Assembly: GCA_964019135.1 (NCBI GenBank)
Contig: OZ025249.1
Coordinates: 1,054,001-1,118,000 of the forward strand
Length of the DNA stretch: 64,000 nucleotides
Source of the DNA: Arenicola marina
Taxonomy: Eukaryota > Annelida > Polychaeta > Arenicolidae
Reading direction: 5' to 3'
Positions 34,701-46,700 of this stretch are shown here, piece after piece. The position numbers were made by a program, and so were the translations under genes. Under the pieces are notes generated by a model. The model ran no database searches. It was not told the DNA's origin and saw only the letters and a list, made by a program, of their open reading frames with translations. Positions within the stretch are counted from its first letter, which is position 1, and each line of letters opens with the position of its first letter.

Positions 34701-37700
34701 GGTCGGTCTGTGGCGGGGAGGGCCATCTCCCTGTGGTCGGTCTGTGGCGGGGAGGGCCATCTCCCTGTGGTCGGTCTGTGGCGGGGAGGGCCATCTCCCT
34801 GTGGTCAGTCTGTGGCGGGGAAGGGCCATCTCCCTGTGGTCGGTCTGTGGCGGGGAGGGCCATCTGCCTGTGGTCGGTCTGTGGCGGGGAGGGCCATCTC
34901 CCTGTGGTCGGTCTGTGGCGGGGAGGGCCATCTCCCTGTGGTCGGTCTGTGGCGGGGAGGGCCATCTCCCTGTGGTCAGTCTGTGGCGGGGAGGGCCATC
35001 TCCCTGTGGTCAGTCTGTGGCGGGGAAGGGCCATCTCCCTGTGGTCAGTCTGTGGCGGGGAAGGGCCATCTCCCTGTGGTCGGTCTGTGGCGGGGAGGGC
35101 CATCTCCCTGTGGTCGGTCTGTGGCGGGGAGGGCCATCTCCCTGCGGTCGGTCTGTGGCGGGGAGGGCCATCTCCCTGTGGTCAGTCTGTGGCGGGGAGG
35201 GCCATCTCCCTGTGGTCAGTCTGTGGCGGGGAAGGGCCATCTCCCTGTGGCGGGGAGGGCCATCTCCCTGTGGTCAGTCTGTGGCGGGGAAGGCCCATCT
35301 CCCTGTGGTCAGTCTGTCACGGGGAAGGGCCATCTCCCTGTGATCAGTCTGTGGCGGGGAAGGGCCATCTCCCTGTGGTCAGTCTGTGGCGGGGAAGGGC
35401 CATCTCCCTGTGGTCAGTCTGTGGCGGGGAAGGGCCATCTCCCTGTGGTCAGTCTGTGGCGGGGAGGGCCATCTCCCTGTGGTCAGTCTGTGGCGGGGAG
35501 GGCCATCTCCCTGTGGTCAGTCTGTGGCGGGGAAGGGCCATCTCCCTGTGGTCAGTCTGTGACGGGGAAGGGCCATCTCCCTGTGGTTAGTCTGTGGCGG
35601 GGAAGGGCCATCTCCCTGTGGTCAGTCTGTGGCGGGGAAGGGCCATCTCCCTGTGGTCAGTCTGTGGCGGGGAAGGGCCATCTCCCTGTGGTCGGTCTGT
35701 GGCGGGGAGGGCCATCTCCCTGTGGTCAGTCTGTGGCGGGGAGGGCCATCTCCCTGTGGTCAGTCTGTGGCGGGGAAGGGCCATCTCCCTGTGGTCAGTC
35801 TGTGGCGGGGAGGGCCATCTCCCTGTGGTCAGTCTGTGGCGGGGAAGGGCCATCTCCCTGTGGTCAGTCTGTGGCGGGGAAGGGCCATCTCCCTCCGGTC
35901 AGTCTGTGGCGGGGAAGGGCCATCTCCCTGTGGTCGGTCTGTCGCGGGGAGGGCCATCTCCCTGTGGTCAGTCTGTGGCGGGGAAGGGCCATCTCCCTGT
36001 GGTCGGTCTGTGGCGGGGAGGGCCATCTGCCTGTGGTCGGTCTGTGGCGGGGAGGGCCATCTCCCTGTGGTCGGTCTGTGGCGGGGAGGGCCATCTCCCT
36101 GTGGTCGGTCTGTGGCGGGGAGGGCCATCTCCCTGTGGTCAGTCTGTGGCGGGGAGGGCCATCTCCCTGTGGTCAGTCTGTGGCGGGGAAGGGCCATCTC
36201 CCTGTGGTCGGTCTGTGGCGGGGAGGGCCATCTCCCTGTTGTCGGTCTGTGGCGGGGAGGGCCATCTCCCTGTGGTCGGTCTGTGGCGGGGAGGGCCATC
36301 TTCCTGTGGTCGGTCTGTGGCGGGGAGGGCCATCTCCCTGTGGTCGGTCTGTGGCGGGGAGGGCCATCTCCCTGTGGTCAGTCTGTGGCGGGGAAGGGCC
36401 ATCTCCGTGTGGTCGGTCTGTGGCGGGGAGGGCCATCTGCCTGTGGTCGGTCTGTGGCGGGGAGGGCCATTTCCCTGTGGTCGGTCTGTGGCGGGGAGGG
36501 CCATCTCCCTGTGGTCGGTCTGTGGCGGGGAGGGCCATCTCCCTGTGGTCAGTCTGTGGCGGGGAGGGCCATCTCCCTGTGGTCAGTCTGTGGCGGGGAA
36601 GGGCCATCTCCCTGTGGTCAGTCTGTGGCGGGGAAGGGCCATCTCCCTGTGGTCGGTCTGTGGCGGGGAGGGCCATCTCCCTGTGGTCAGTCTGTGGCGG
36701 GGAGGGCCATCTCCCTGCGGTCGGTCTGTGGCGGGGAGGGCCATCTCCCTGTGGTCAGTCTGTGGCGGGGAGGGCCATCTCCCTGTGGTCAGTCTGTGGC
36801 GGGGAAGGGCCATCTCCCTGTGGCGGGGAGGGCCATCTCCCTGTGGTCAGTCTGTGGCGGGGAAGGCCCATCTCCCTGTGGTCAGTCTGTCACTGGGAAG
36901 GGCCATCTCCCTGTGATCAGTCTGTGGCGGGGAAGGGCCATCTCCCTGTGGTCAGTCTGTGGCGGGGAAGGGCCATCTCCCTGTGGTCAGTCTGTGGCGG
37001 GGAAGGGCCATCTCCCTGTGGTCAGTCTGTGGCGGGGAGGGCCATCTCCCTGTGGTCAGTCTGTGGCGGGGAGGGCCATCTCCCTGTGGTCAGTCTGTGG
37101 CGGGGAAGGGCCATCTCCCTGTGGTCAGTCTGTGACGGGGAAGGGCCATCTCCCTGTGGTTAGTCTGTGGCGGGGAGGGCCATCTCCCTGTGGTCAGTCT
37201 GTGGCGGGGAAGGGCCATCTCCCTGTGGTCGGTCTGTGGCGGGGAGGGCCATCTCCCTGTGGTCGGTCTGTGGCGGGGAGGGCCATCTCCCTGTGGTCAG
37301 TCTGTGGCGGGGAAGGGCCATCTCCCTGTGGTCGGTCTGTGGCGGGGAGGGCCATCTGCCTGTGGTCGGTCTGTGGCGGGGAGGGCCGTCTCCCTGTGGT
37401 CGGTCTGTGGCGGGGAGGGCCATCTCCCTGTGGTCGGTCTGTGGCGGGGAGGGCCATCTCCCTGTGGTCAGTCTGTGGCGGGGAGGGCCATCTCCCTGTG
37501 GTCAGTCTGTGGCGGGGAAGGGCCATCTCCCTGTGGTCAGTCTGTGGCGGGGAAGGGCCATCTCCCTGTGGTCGGTCTGTGGCGGGGAGGGCCATCTCCC
37601 TGTGGTCGGTCTGTGGCGGGGAGGGCCATCTCCCTGCGGTCGGTCTGTGGCGGGGAGGGCCATCTCCCTGTGGTCAGTCTGTGGCGGGGACGGGCCATCT

Positions 37701-40700
37701 CCCTGTGGCGGGGAGGGCCATCTCCCTGTGGTCAGTCTGTGGCGGGGAAGGCCCGTCTCCCTGTGGTCAGTCTGTCACGGGGAAGGGCCATCTCCCTGTG
37801 ATCAGTCTGTGGCGGGGAAGGGCCATCTCCCTGTGGTCAGTCTGTGGCGGGGAAGGGCCATCTCCCTGTGGTCAGTCTGTGGCGGGGAAGGGCCATCTCC
37901 CTGCGGTCAGTCTGTGGCGGGGAGGGCCATCTCCCTGTGGTCAGTCTGTGGCGGGGAGGGCCATCTCCCTGTGGTCAGTCTGTGGCGGGGAAGGGCCATC
38001 TCCCTGTGGTCAGTCTGTGACGGGGAAGGGCCATCTCCCTGTGGTTAGTCTGTGGCGGGGAAGGGCCATCTCCCTGTGGTCAGTCTGTGGCGGGGAGGGC
38101 CATCTCCCTGTGGTCAGTCTGTGGCGGGGAAGGGCCATCTCCTTGTGGTCAGTCTGTGGCGGGGAAGGGCCATCTCCCTGTGGTCAAGTCTGTGGCGGGG
38201 AAGGGCCATCTCCCTGTGGTCAGTCTGTCGCGGGGAAGGGCCATCTCCCTGTGGTCAGTCCGTCGTGGGGGAGGGCCATCTCCCTGTGGTCGGTCTGTGG
38301 CGGGGAGGGCCATCTCCCTGTGGTCAGTCTGTGGCGGGGAAGGGCCATCTCCCTGTGGTCAGTCTGTGGCGGGGAAGGGCCATCTCCCTGTGGTCGGTCT
38401 GTGGCGGGGAGGGCCATCTCCCTGTGGTCGGTCTGTGGCGGGGAGGGCCATCTCCCTGTGGTCGGTCTGTGGCGGGGAGGGCCATCTGCCTGTGGTCGGT
38501 CTGTGGCGGGGAGGGCCATCTTCCTGTGGTCAGTCTGTGGCGGGGAAGAGCCACCTCCCTGTGGTCAGTCTGTGGCGGGGAAGGGCCATCTCCCTGTGGT
38601 CAGTCTGTGGCGAGGAAGGGCCATCTCCCTCCGGTCAGTCTGTGGCGGGGAAGGGCCATCTCCCTGTGGTCAGTCTGTGGCGGGGGAGGGCCATCTCCCT
38701 GTGGTCAGTCTGTGGCGGGGAAGGGCCATCTTCCTGTGGTCAGTCTGTGGCGGGGAAGGGCCATCTCCCTGTGGTCAGTCTGTGGCGGGGAGGGCCATCT
38801 CCCTGTGGTCAGTCTGTGGTGGGGATGGCCATCTCCCTGTGGTCAGTCTGTGGCGGGGGAGGGCCATCTCCCTCCGGTCAGTCTGTGGCGGGGAAGGGCC
38901 ATCTCCCTGTGGTCAGTCTGTGGCGGGGAAGGGCCATCTCCCTGTGGTCAGTCTGTGGCGGGGAGGGCCATCTCCCTGTGGTCAGTCTGTGGCGGGGAGG
39001 GCCATCTCCCTGTGGTCAGTCTGTGGCGGGGAAGGGCCATCTCCCTGTGGTCAGTCTGTGACGGGGAAGGGCCATCTTCCTGTGGTCAGTCTGTGGCGGG
39101 GGAGGGCCATCTCCCTGTGGTCAGTCTGTGGCGGGGAGGGCCATCTCCCTGTGGTCAGTCTGTGGCGGGGAAGGGCCATCTCCCTGTGGTCAGTCTGTGG
39201 CGAGGAAGGGCCATCTCCCTCCGGTCAGTCTGTGGCGGGGAAGGGCCATCTCCCTGTGGTCAGTCTGTGGCGGGGGAGGGCCATCTCCCTGTGGTCAGTC
39301 TGTGGCGGGGAAGGGCCATCTCCCTGTGGTCAGTCTGTGGCGGGGAAGGGCCATCTCCCTGTGGTCAGTCTGTGGCGGGGAGGGCCATCTCCCTGTGGTC
39401 AGTCTGTGGTGGGGATGGCCATCTCCCTGTGGTCAGTCTGTGGCGGGGGAGGGCCATCTCCCTCCGGTCAGTCTGTGGCGGGGAAGGGCCATCTCCCTGT
39501 GGTCAGTCTGTGGCGGGGAAGGGCCATCTCCCTGTGGTCAGTCTGTGGCGGGGAGGGCCATCTCCCTGTGGTCAGTCTGTGGCGGGGAGGGCCATCTCCC
39601 TGTGGTCAGTCTGTGGCGGGGAAGGGCCATCTCCCTGTGGTCAGTCTGTGACGGGGAAGGGCCATCTTCCTGTGGTCAGTCTGTGGCGGGGGAGGGCCAT
39701 CTCCCTGTGGTCAGTCTGTGGCGGGGAGGGCCATCTCCCTGTGGTCAGTCTGTGGCGGGGAAGGGCCATCTCCCTGTGGTCAGTCTGTGACGGGGAAGGG
39801 CCATCTCCCTGTGGTCAGTCTGTGGCGGGGAAGGGCCATCTCCCTGTGGTCAGTCTGTGGCGGGGAAGGGCCATCGCCCTGTGGTCAGTCTGTGGCGGGG
39901 AAGGGCCATCTCCCTCCGGTCAGTCTGTGGCGGGGAAGGGCCATCTCCTTGTGGTCAGTCTGTGGCGGGGAAGGGCCATCTCCCTGTGGTCAGTCTGTGG
40001 CGGGGAGGGCCATCGCCCTCCGGTCAGTCTGTGGCGGGGAAGGGCCATCTCCCTGTGGTCAGTCTGTGGCGGGGAAGGGCCATCTCCCTGTGGTCAGTCT
40101 GTGGCGGGGAAGGGCCATCTCCCTCCGGTCAGTCTGTGGCGGGGAAGGGCCATCTCCCTGTGGTCAGTCTGTGGCGGGGAAGGGCCATCTCCCTGTGGTC
40201 AGTCTGTGGCGGGGAAGGGCCATCTCCCTGTGGTCAGTCTGTGGCGGGGAGGGCCATCTCCCTCCGGTCAGTCTTTGGCGGGGAAGGGCCATCTCCCTGT
40301 GGTCAGTCTGTGGCGGGGAAGGGCCATCTCCCTGTGGTCAGTCTGTGGCGGGGAGGGCCATCACCCTGTGGTCTGTCTGTGGCGGGGAGGGCCATCTCCC
40401 TGTGGTCAGTCTGTGGCGGGGAGGGCCATCTCCCTGTGGTCAGTCTGTGGCGGGGGAGGGCCATCTCCCTGTGGTCAGTCTGTGGCGGGGAGGGCCATCT
40501 CCCTGTGGTCAGTCTGTGGCGGGGAAGGGCCATCTCCCTGTGGTCAGTCTGTGACGGGGAAGGGCCATCTCCCTGTGGTCAGTCTGTGGCGGGGAAGGGC
40601 CATCTCTCTCCGGTCAGTCTGTGGCGGGGAAGGGCCATCTCCCTGTGGTCAGTCTGTGGCGGGGAAGGGCCATCTCCTTGTGGTCAGTCTGTGGCGGGGA

Positions 40701-43700
40701 AGGGCCATCTCCCTCCGGTCAGTCTGTGGCGGGGAAGGGCCATCTCCTTGTGGTCAGTCTGTGGCGGGGAAGGGCCATCTCCCTGTGGTCAGTCTGTGGC
40801 GGGGAGGGCCATCGCCCTCCGGTCAGTCTGTGGCGGGGAAGGGCCATCTCCCTCCGGTCAGTCTGTGGCGGGGAAGGGCCATCTCCCTGTGGTCAGTCTG
40901 TGGCGGGGAAGGGCCATCTCCCTGTGGTCAGTCTGTGGCGGGGAAGGGCCATCTCCCTGTGGTCAGTCTGTGGCGGGGAGGGCCATCTCCCTCCGGTCAG
41001 TCTGTGGCGGGGAAGGGCCATCTCCCTGTGGTCAGTCTGTGGCGGGGAAGGGCCATCTTCCTGTGGTCAGTCTGTGGCGGGGAAGGGCCATCTCCCTGTG
41101 GTCAGTCTGTGGCGGGGAAGGGCCATCTCCCTGTGGTCAGTCTGTCACGGGGAAGGGCCATCTCCCTGTGGTCAGTCTGTGGCGGGAAAGGGCCATCTCC
41201 CTGTGGTCAGTCTGTGGCGGGGGAGGGCCATCTCCCTGTGATCAGTCTGTGGCGGGGAAGGGCCATCTCCCTGTGGTCAGTCTGTCACGGGGAAGGGCCA
41301 TCTCCCTGTGGTCAGTCTGTGGCGGGGAGGGCCATCTCCCTGTGGTCGGTCTGTGGCGGGGAGGGGCCATCTCCCTGTGGTCAGTCTGTGGCGGGGAAGG
41401 GCCATCTCCCTGTGGTCGGTCTGTGGCGGGGAGGGCCATCTCCCTGTGGTCAGTCTGTGGCGGGGAGGGCCATCTCCCTGTGGTCAGTCTGTGGCGGGGA
41501 AGGGCCATCTCCCTGTGGTCAGTCTGTGGCGGGGAAGGGCCATCTCCCTCCGGTCAGTCTGTGGCGGGGAAGGGCCATCTCCCTGTGGTCAGTCTGTGGC
41601 GGGGAAGGGCCATCTCCCTGTGGTCAGTCTGTGGCGGGGAAGGGCCATCTCCCTGTGGTCAGTCTGTGGCGGGGAAGGGCCATCTCCCTCCGGTCAGTCT
41701 GTGGCGGGGAAGGGCCATCTCCCTGTGGTCAGTCTGTGGCGGGGAAGGGCCATCTCCCTGTGGTCAGTCTGTGGCGGGGGAGGGCCATCTCCCTGTGGTC
41801 AGTCTGTGGCGGGGAAGGGCCATCTCCCTGTGGTCAGTCTGTGGCGGGGGAGGGCCATCTCCCTGTGGTCAGTCTGTGGCGGGGAAGGGCCATCTCCCTG
41901 TGGTCAGTCTGTGGCGGGGAAGGGCCATCTCCCTGTGGTCAGTCTGTGGCGGGGAAGGGCCATCTCCCTGTGGTCAGTCTGTCACGGGGAAGGGCCATCT
42001 CCCTGTGGTCAGTCTGTGGCGGGAAAGGGCCATCTCCCTGTGGTCAGTCTGTGGCGGGGAAGGGCCATCTCCCTGTGGTCAGTCTGTGGCGGGGAAGGGC
42101 CATCTCCCTGTGGTCGGTCTGTGGCGGGGAGGGCCATCTCCCTGTGGTCAGTCTGTGGCGGGGAGGGCCATCTCCCTGTGGTCAGTCTGTGGCGGGGAAG
42201 GGCCATCTCCCTGTGGTCAGTCTGTGGCGGGGAGGGCCATCTCCCTGTGGTCAGTCTGTGGCGGGGAAGGGCCATCTCCCTGTGGTCAGTCTGTGGCGGG
42301 GAAGGGCCATCTCCCTCCGGTCAGTCTGTGGCGGGGAAGGGCCATCTCCCTGTGGTCGGTCTGTCGCGGGGAGGGCCATCTCCCTGTGGTCAGTCTGTGG
42401 CGGGGGGGGGCCATCTCCCTGTGGTCAGTTTGTGGCGGGGAAGGGCCATCTCCCTGTGGTCGGTCTGTCGCGGGGAGGGCCATCTCCCTGTGGTCAGTCT
42501 GTGGCGGGGGGGGCCATCTCCCTGTGGTCAGTCTGTGGCGGGGAAGGGCCATCTCCCTGTGGTCAGTCTGTGGCGGGGAGGGCCATCTCCCTGTGGTCAG
42601 TCTGTGGCGGGGAGGGCCATCTCCCTGTGGTCAGTCTGTGGCGGGGAAGGGCCATCTCCCTGTGGTCAGTCTGTGGCGGGGAGGGCCATCTCCCTGTGGT
42701 CAGTCTGTGGCGGGGAGGGCCATCTCCCTGTGGTCAGTCTGTGGCGGGGAAGGGCCATCTCCCTGTGGTCAGTCTGTGGCGGGGAGGGGCCATCTCCCTG
42801 TGGTCAGTCTGTGGCGGGGAGGGGCCATCTCCCTGTGGTCAGTCTGTGGCGGGGAAGGGCCATCTCCCTGTGGTCAGTCTGTGGCGGGGAGGGCCATCTC
42901 CCTGTGGTCAGTCTGTGGCGGGGAGGGCCATCTCCCTGTGGTCAGTCTGTGGCGGGGAAGGGCCATCTCCCTGTGGTCAGTCTGTGGCGGGGAAGGGCCA
43001 TCTCTCTGTGGTCAGTCTGTGGCGGGGAGGGGCCATCTCCCTGTGGTCAGTCTGTGGCGGGGAAGGGCCATCTCCCTGTGGTCAGTCTGTGGCGGGGAAG
43101 GGCCATCTCCCTCCGGTCAGTCTGTGGCGGGGAGGGCCATCTCCCTGTGGTCAGTCTGTGGCGGGGAGGGCCATCTCCCTGTGGTCAGTCTGTGGCGGGG
43201 AGGGCCATCTCCCTGTGGTCAGTCTGTGGCGGGGAAGGGCCATCTCCCTGTGGTCAGTCTGTGGCGGGGAAGGGCCATCTCCCTGTGGTCGGTCTGTGGC
43301 GGGGAGGGCCATCTCCCTGTGGTCGGTCTGTGGCGGGGAGGGCCATCTCCCTGTGGTCGGTCTGTGGCGGGGAGGGCCATCTCCCTGTGGTCGGTCTGTG
43401 GCGGGGAGGGCCATCTCCCTGTGGTCGGTCTGTGGCGGGGAGGGCCATCTCCCTGTGGTCAGTCTGTGGCGGGGAAGGGCCATCTCCCTGTGGTCGGTCT
43501 GTGGCGGGGAGGGCCATCTCCCTGTGGTCGGTCTGTGGCGGGGAGGGCCATCTCCCTGTGGTCGGTCTGTGGCGGGGAGGGCCATCTCCCTGTGGTCGGT
43601 CTGTGGCGGGGAGGGCCATCTCCCTGTGGTCGGTCTGTGGCGGGGAGGGCCATCTCCCTGTGGTCAGTCTGTGGCGGGGAAGGGCCATCTCCCTGTGGTC

Positions 43701-46700
43701 GGTCTGTGGCGGGGAGGGTCATCTCCCTGTGGTCAGTCTGTGGCGGGGAGGGCCATCTCCCTGTGGTCAGTCTGTGGCGGGGAAGGGCCATCTCCCTGTG
43801 GTCGGTCTGTGGCGGGGAGGGCCATCTCCCTGTGGTCAGTCTGTGGCGGGGAGGGCCATCTCCCTGTGGTCAGTCTGTGGCGGGGAAGGGCCATCTCCCT
43901 GTGGTCAGTCTGTGGCGGGGAAGGGCCATCTCCCTGTGGTCGGTCTGTGGCGGGGAGGGCCATCTCCCTGTGGTCGGTCTGTGGCGGGGAGGGCCATCTC
44001 CCTGCGGTCGGTCTGTGGCGGGGAGGGCCATCTCCCTGTGGTCAGTCTGTGGCGGGGAGGGCCATCTCCCTGTGGTCAGTCTGTGGCGGGGAAGGGCCAT
44101 CTCCCTGTGGCGGGGAGGGCCATCTCCCTGTGGTCAGTCTGTGGCGGGGAAGGCCCATCTCCCTGTGGTCAGTCTGTCACGGGGAAGGGCCATCTCCCTG
44201 TGATCAGTCTGTGGCGGGGAAGGGCCATCTCCCTGTGGTCAGTCTGTGGCGGGGAAGGGCCATCTCCCTGTGGTCAGTCTGTGGCGGGGAAGGGCCATCT
44301 CCCTGTGGTCAGTCTGTGGCGGGGAGGGCCATCTCCCTGTGGTCAGTCTGTGGCGGGGAGGGCCATCTCCCTGTGGTCAGTCTGTGGCGGGGAAGGGCCA
44401 TCTCCCTGTGGTCAGTCTGTGACGGGGAAGGGCCATCTCCCTGTGGTTAGTCTGTGGCGGGGAAGGGCCATCTCCCTGTGGTCAGTCTGTGGCGGGGAAG
44501 GGCCATCTCCCTGTGGTCAGTCTGTGGCGGGGAAGGGCCATCTCCCTGTGGTCGGTCTGTGGCGGGGAGGGCCATCTCCCTGTGGTCAGTCTGTGGCGGG
44601 GAGGGCCATCTCCCTGTGGTCAGTCTGTGGCGGGGAAGGGCCATCTCCCCGTGGTCAGTCTGTGGCGGGGAGGGCCATCTCCCTGTGGTCAGTCTGTGGC
44701 GGGGAAGGGCCATCTCCCTGTGGTCAGTCTGTGGCGGGGAAGGGCCATCTCCCTCCGGTCAGTCTGTGGCGGGGAAGGGCCATCTCCCTGTGGTCGGTCT
44801 GTCGCGGGGAGGGCCATCTCCCTGTGGTCAGTCTGTGGCGGGGAAGGGCCATCTCCCTGTGGTCGGTCTGTGGCGGGGAGGGCCATCTGCCTGTGGTCGG
44901 TCTGTGGTGGGGAGGGCCATCTCCCTGTGGTCGGTCTGTGGCGGGGAGGGCCATCTCCCTGTGGTCGGTCTGTGGCGGGGAGGGCCATCTCCCTGTGGTC
45001 AGTCTGTGGCGGGGAGGGCCATCTCCCTCCGGTCAGTCTGTGGCGGGGAAGGGCCATCTCCCTGTGGTCAGTCTGTGGCGGGGAAGGGCCATCTCCCTGT
45101 GGTCAGTCTGTGGCGGGGAGGGCCATCTCCCTGTGGTCAGTCTGTGGCGGGGAGGGCCATCTCCCTGTGGTCAGTCTGTGGCGGGGGAGGGCCATCTCCC
45201 TCCGGTCAGTCTGTGGCGGGGAAGGGCCATCTCCCTGTGGTCAGTCTGTGGCGGGGAAGGGCCATCTCCCTGTGGTCAGTCCGTGGCGGGGAGGGCCATC
45301 TCCCTGTGGTCAGTCTGTGGCGGGGAGGGCCATCTCCCTGTGGTCAGTCTGTGGCGGGGGAGGGCCATCTCCCTGTGGTCAGTCTGTGGCGGGGAGGGCC
45401 ATCTCCCTGTGGTCAGTCTGTGGCGGGGAAGGGCCATCTCCCTGTGGTCAGTCTGTGACGGGGAAGGGCCATCTCCCTGTGGTCAGTCTGTGGCGGGGAA
45501 GGGCCATCTCCCTCCGGTCAGTCTGTGGCGGGGAAGGGCCATCTCCCTGTGGTCAGTCTGTGGCGGGGAAGGGCCATCTCCCTGTGGTCAGTCTGTGGCG
45601 GGGAGGGCCATCGCCCTCTGGTCAGTCTGTGGCGGGGAAGGGCCATCTCCCTGTGGTCAGTCTGTGGCGGGGAAGGGCCATCTCCTTGTGGTCAGTCTGT
45701 GGCGGGGAAGGGCCATCTCCCTCCGGTCAGTCTGTGGCGGGGAAGGGCCATCTCCCTGTGGTCAGTCTGTGGCGGGGAGGGCCATCTCCCTGTGGTCAGT
45801 CTGTGGCGGGGAGGGCCATTTCCCTGTGGTCAGTCTGTGGCGGGGAAGGGCCATCTCCCTGTGGTCAGTCTGTGACGGGGAAGGGCCATCTCCCTGTGGT
45901 TAGTCTGTGGCGGGGAAGGGCCATCTCCCTGTGGTCAGTCTGTGGCGGGGAAGGGCCATCTCCCTGTGGTCAGTCTGTGGCGGGGAAGGGCCATCTCCCT
46001 GTGGTCGGTCTGTGGCGGGGAGGGCCATCTCCCTGTGGTCAGTCTGTGGCGGGGAGGGCCATCTCCCTGTGGTCAGTCTGTGGCGGGGAAGGGCCATCTC
46101 CCTGTGGTCAGTCTGTGGCGGGGAGGGCCATCTCCCTGTGGTCAGTCTGTGGCGGGGAAGGGCCATCTCCCTGTGGTCAGTCTGTGGCGGGGAAGGGCCA
46201 TCTCCCTCCGGTCAGTCTGTGGCGGGGAAGGGCCATCTCCCTGTGGTCGGTCTGTCGCGGGGAGGGCCATCTCCCTGTGGTCAGTCTGTGGCGGGGAAGG
46301 GCCATCTCCCTGTGGTCGGTCTGTGGCGGGGAGGGCCATCTGCCTGTGGTCGGTCTGTGGTGGGGAGGGCCATCTCCCTGTGGTCGGTCTGTGGCGGGGA
46401 GGGCCATCTCCCTGTGGTCGGTCTGTGGCGGGGAGGGCCATCTCCCTGTGGTCAGTCTGTGGCGGGGAGGGCCATCTCCCTCCGGTCAGTCTGTGGCGGG
46501 GAAGGGCCATCTCCCTGTGGTCAGTCTGTGGCGGGGAAGGGCCATCTCCCTGTGGTCAGTCTGTGGCGGGGAGGGCCATCTCCCTGTGGTCAGTCTGTGG
46601 CGGGGAGGGCCATCTCCCTGTGGTCAGTCTGTGGCGGGGGAGGGCCATCTCCCTCCGGTCAGTCTGTGGCGGGGAAGGGCCATCTCCCTGTGGTCAGTCT

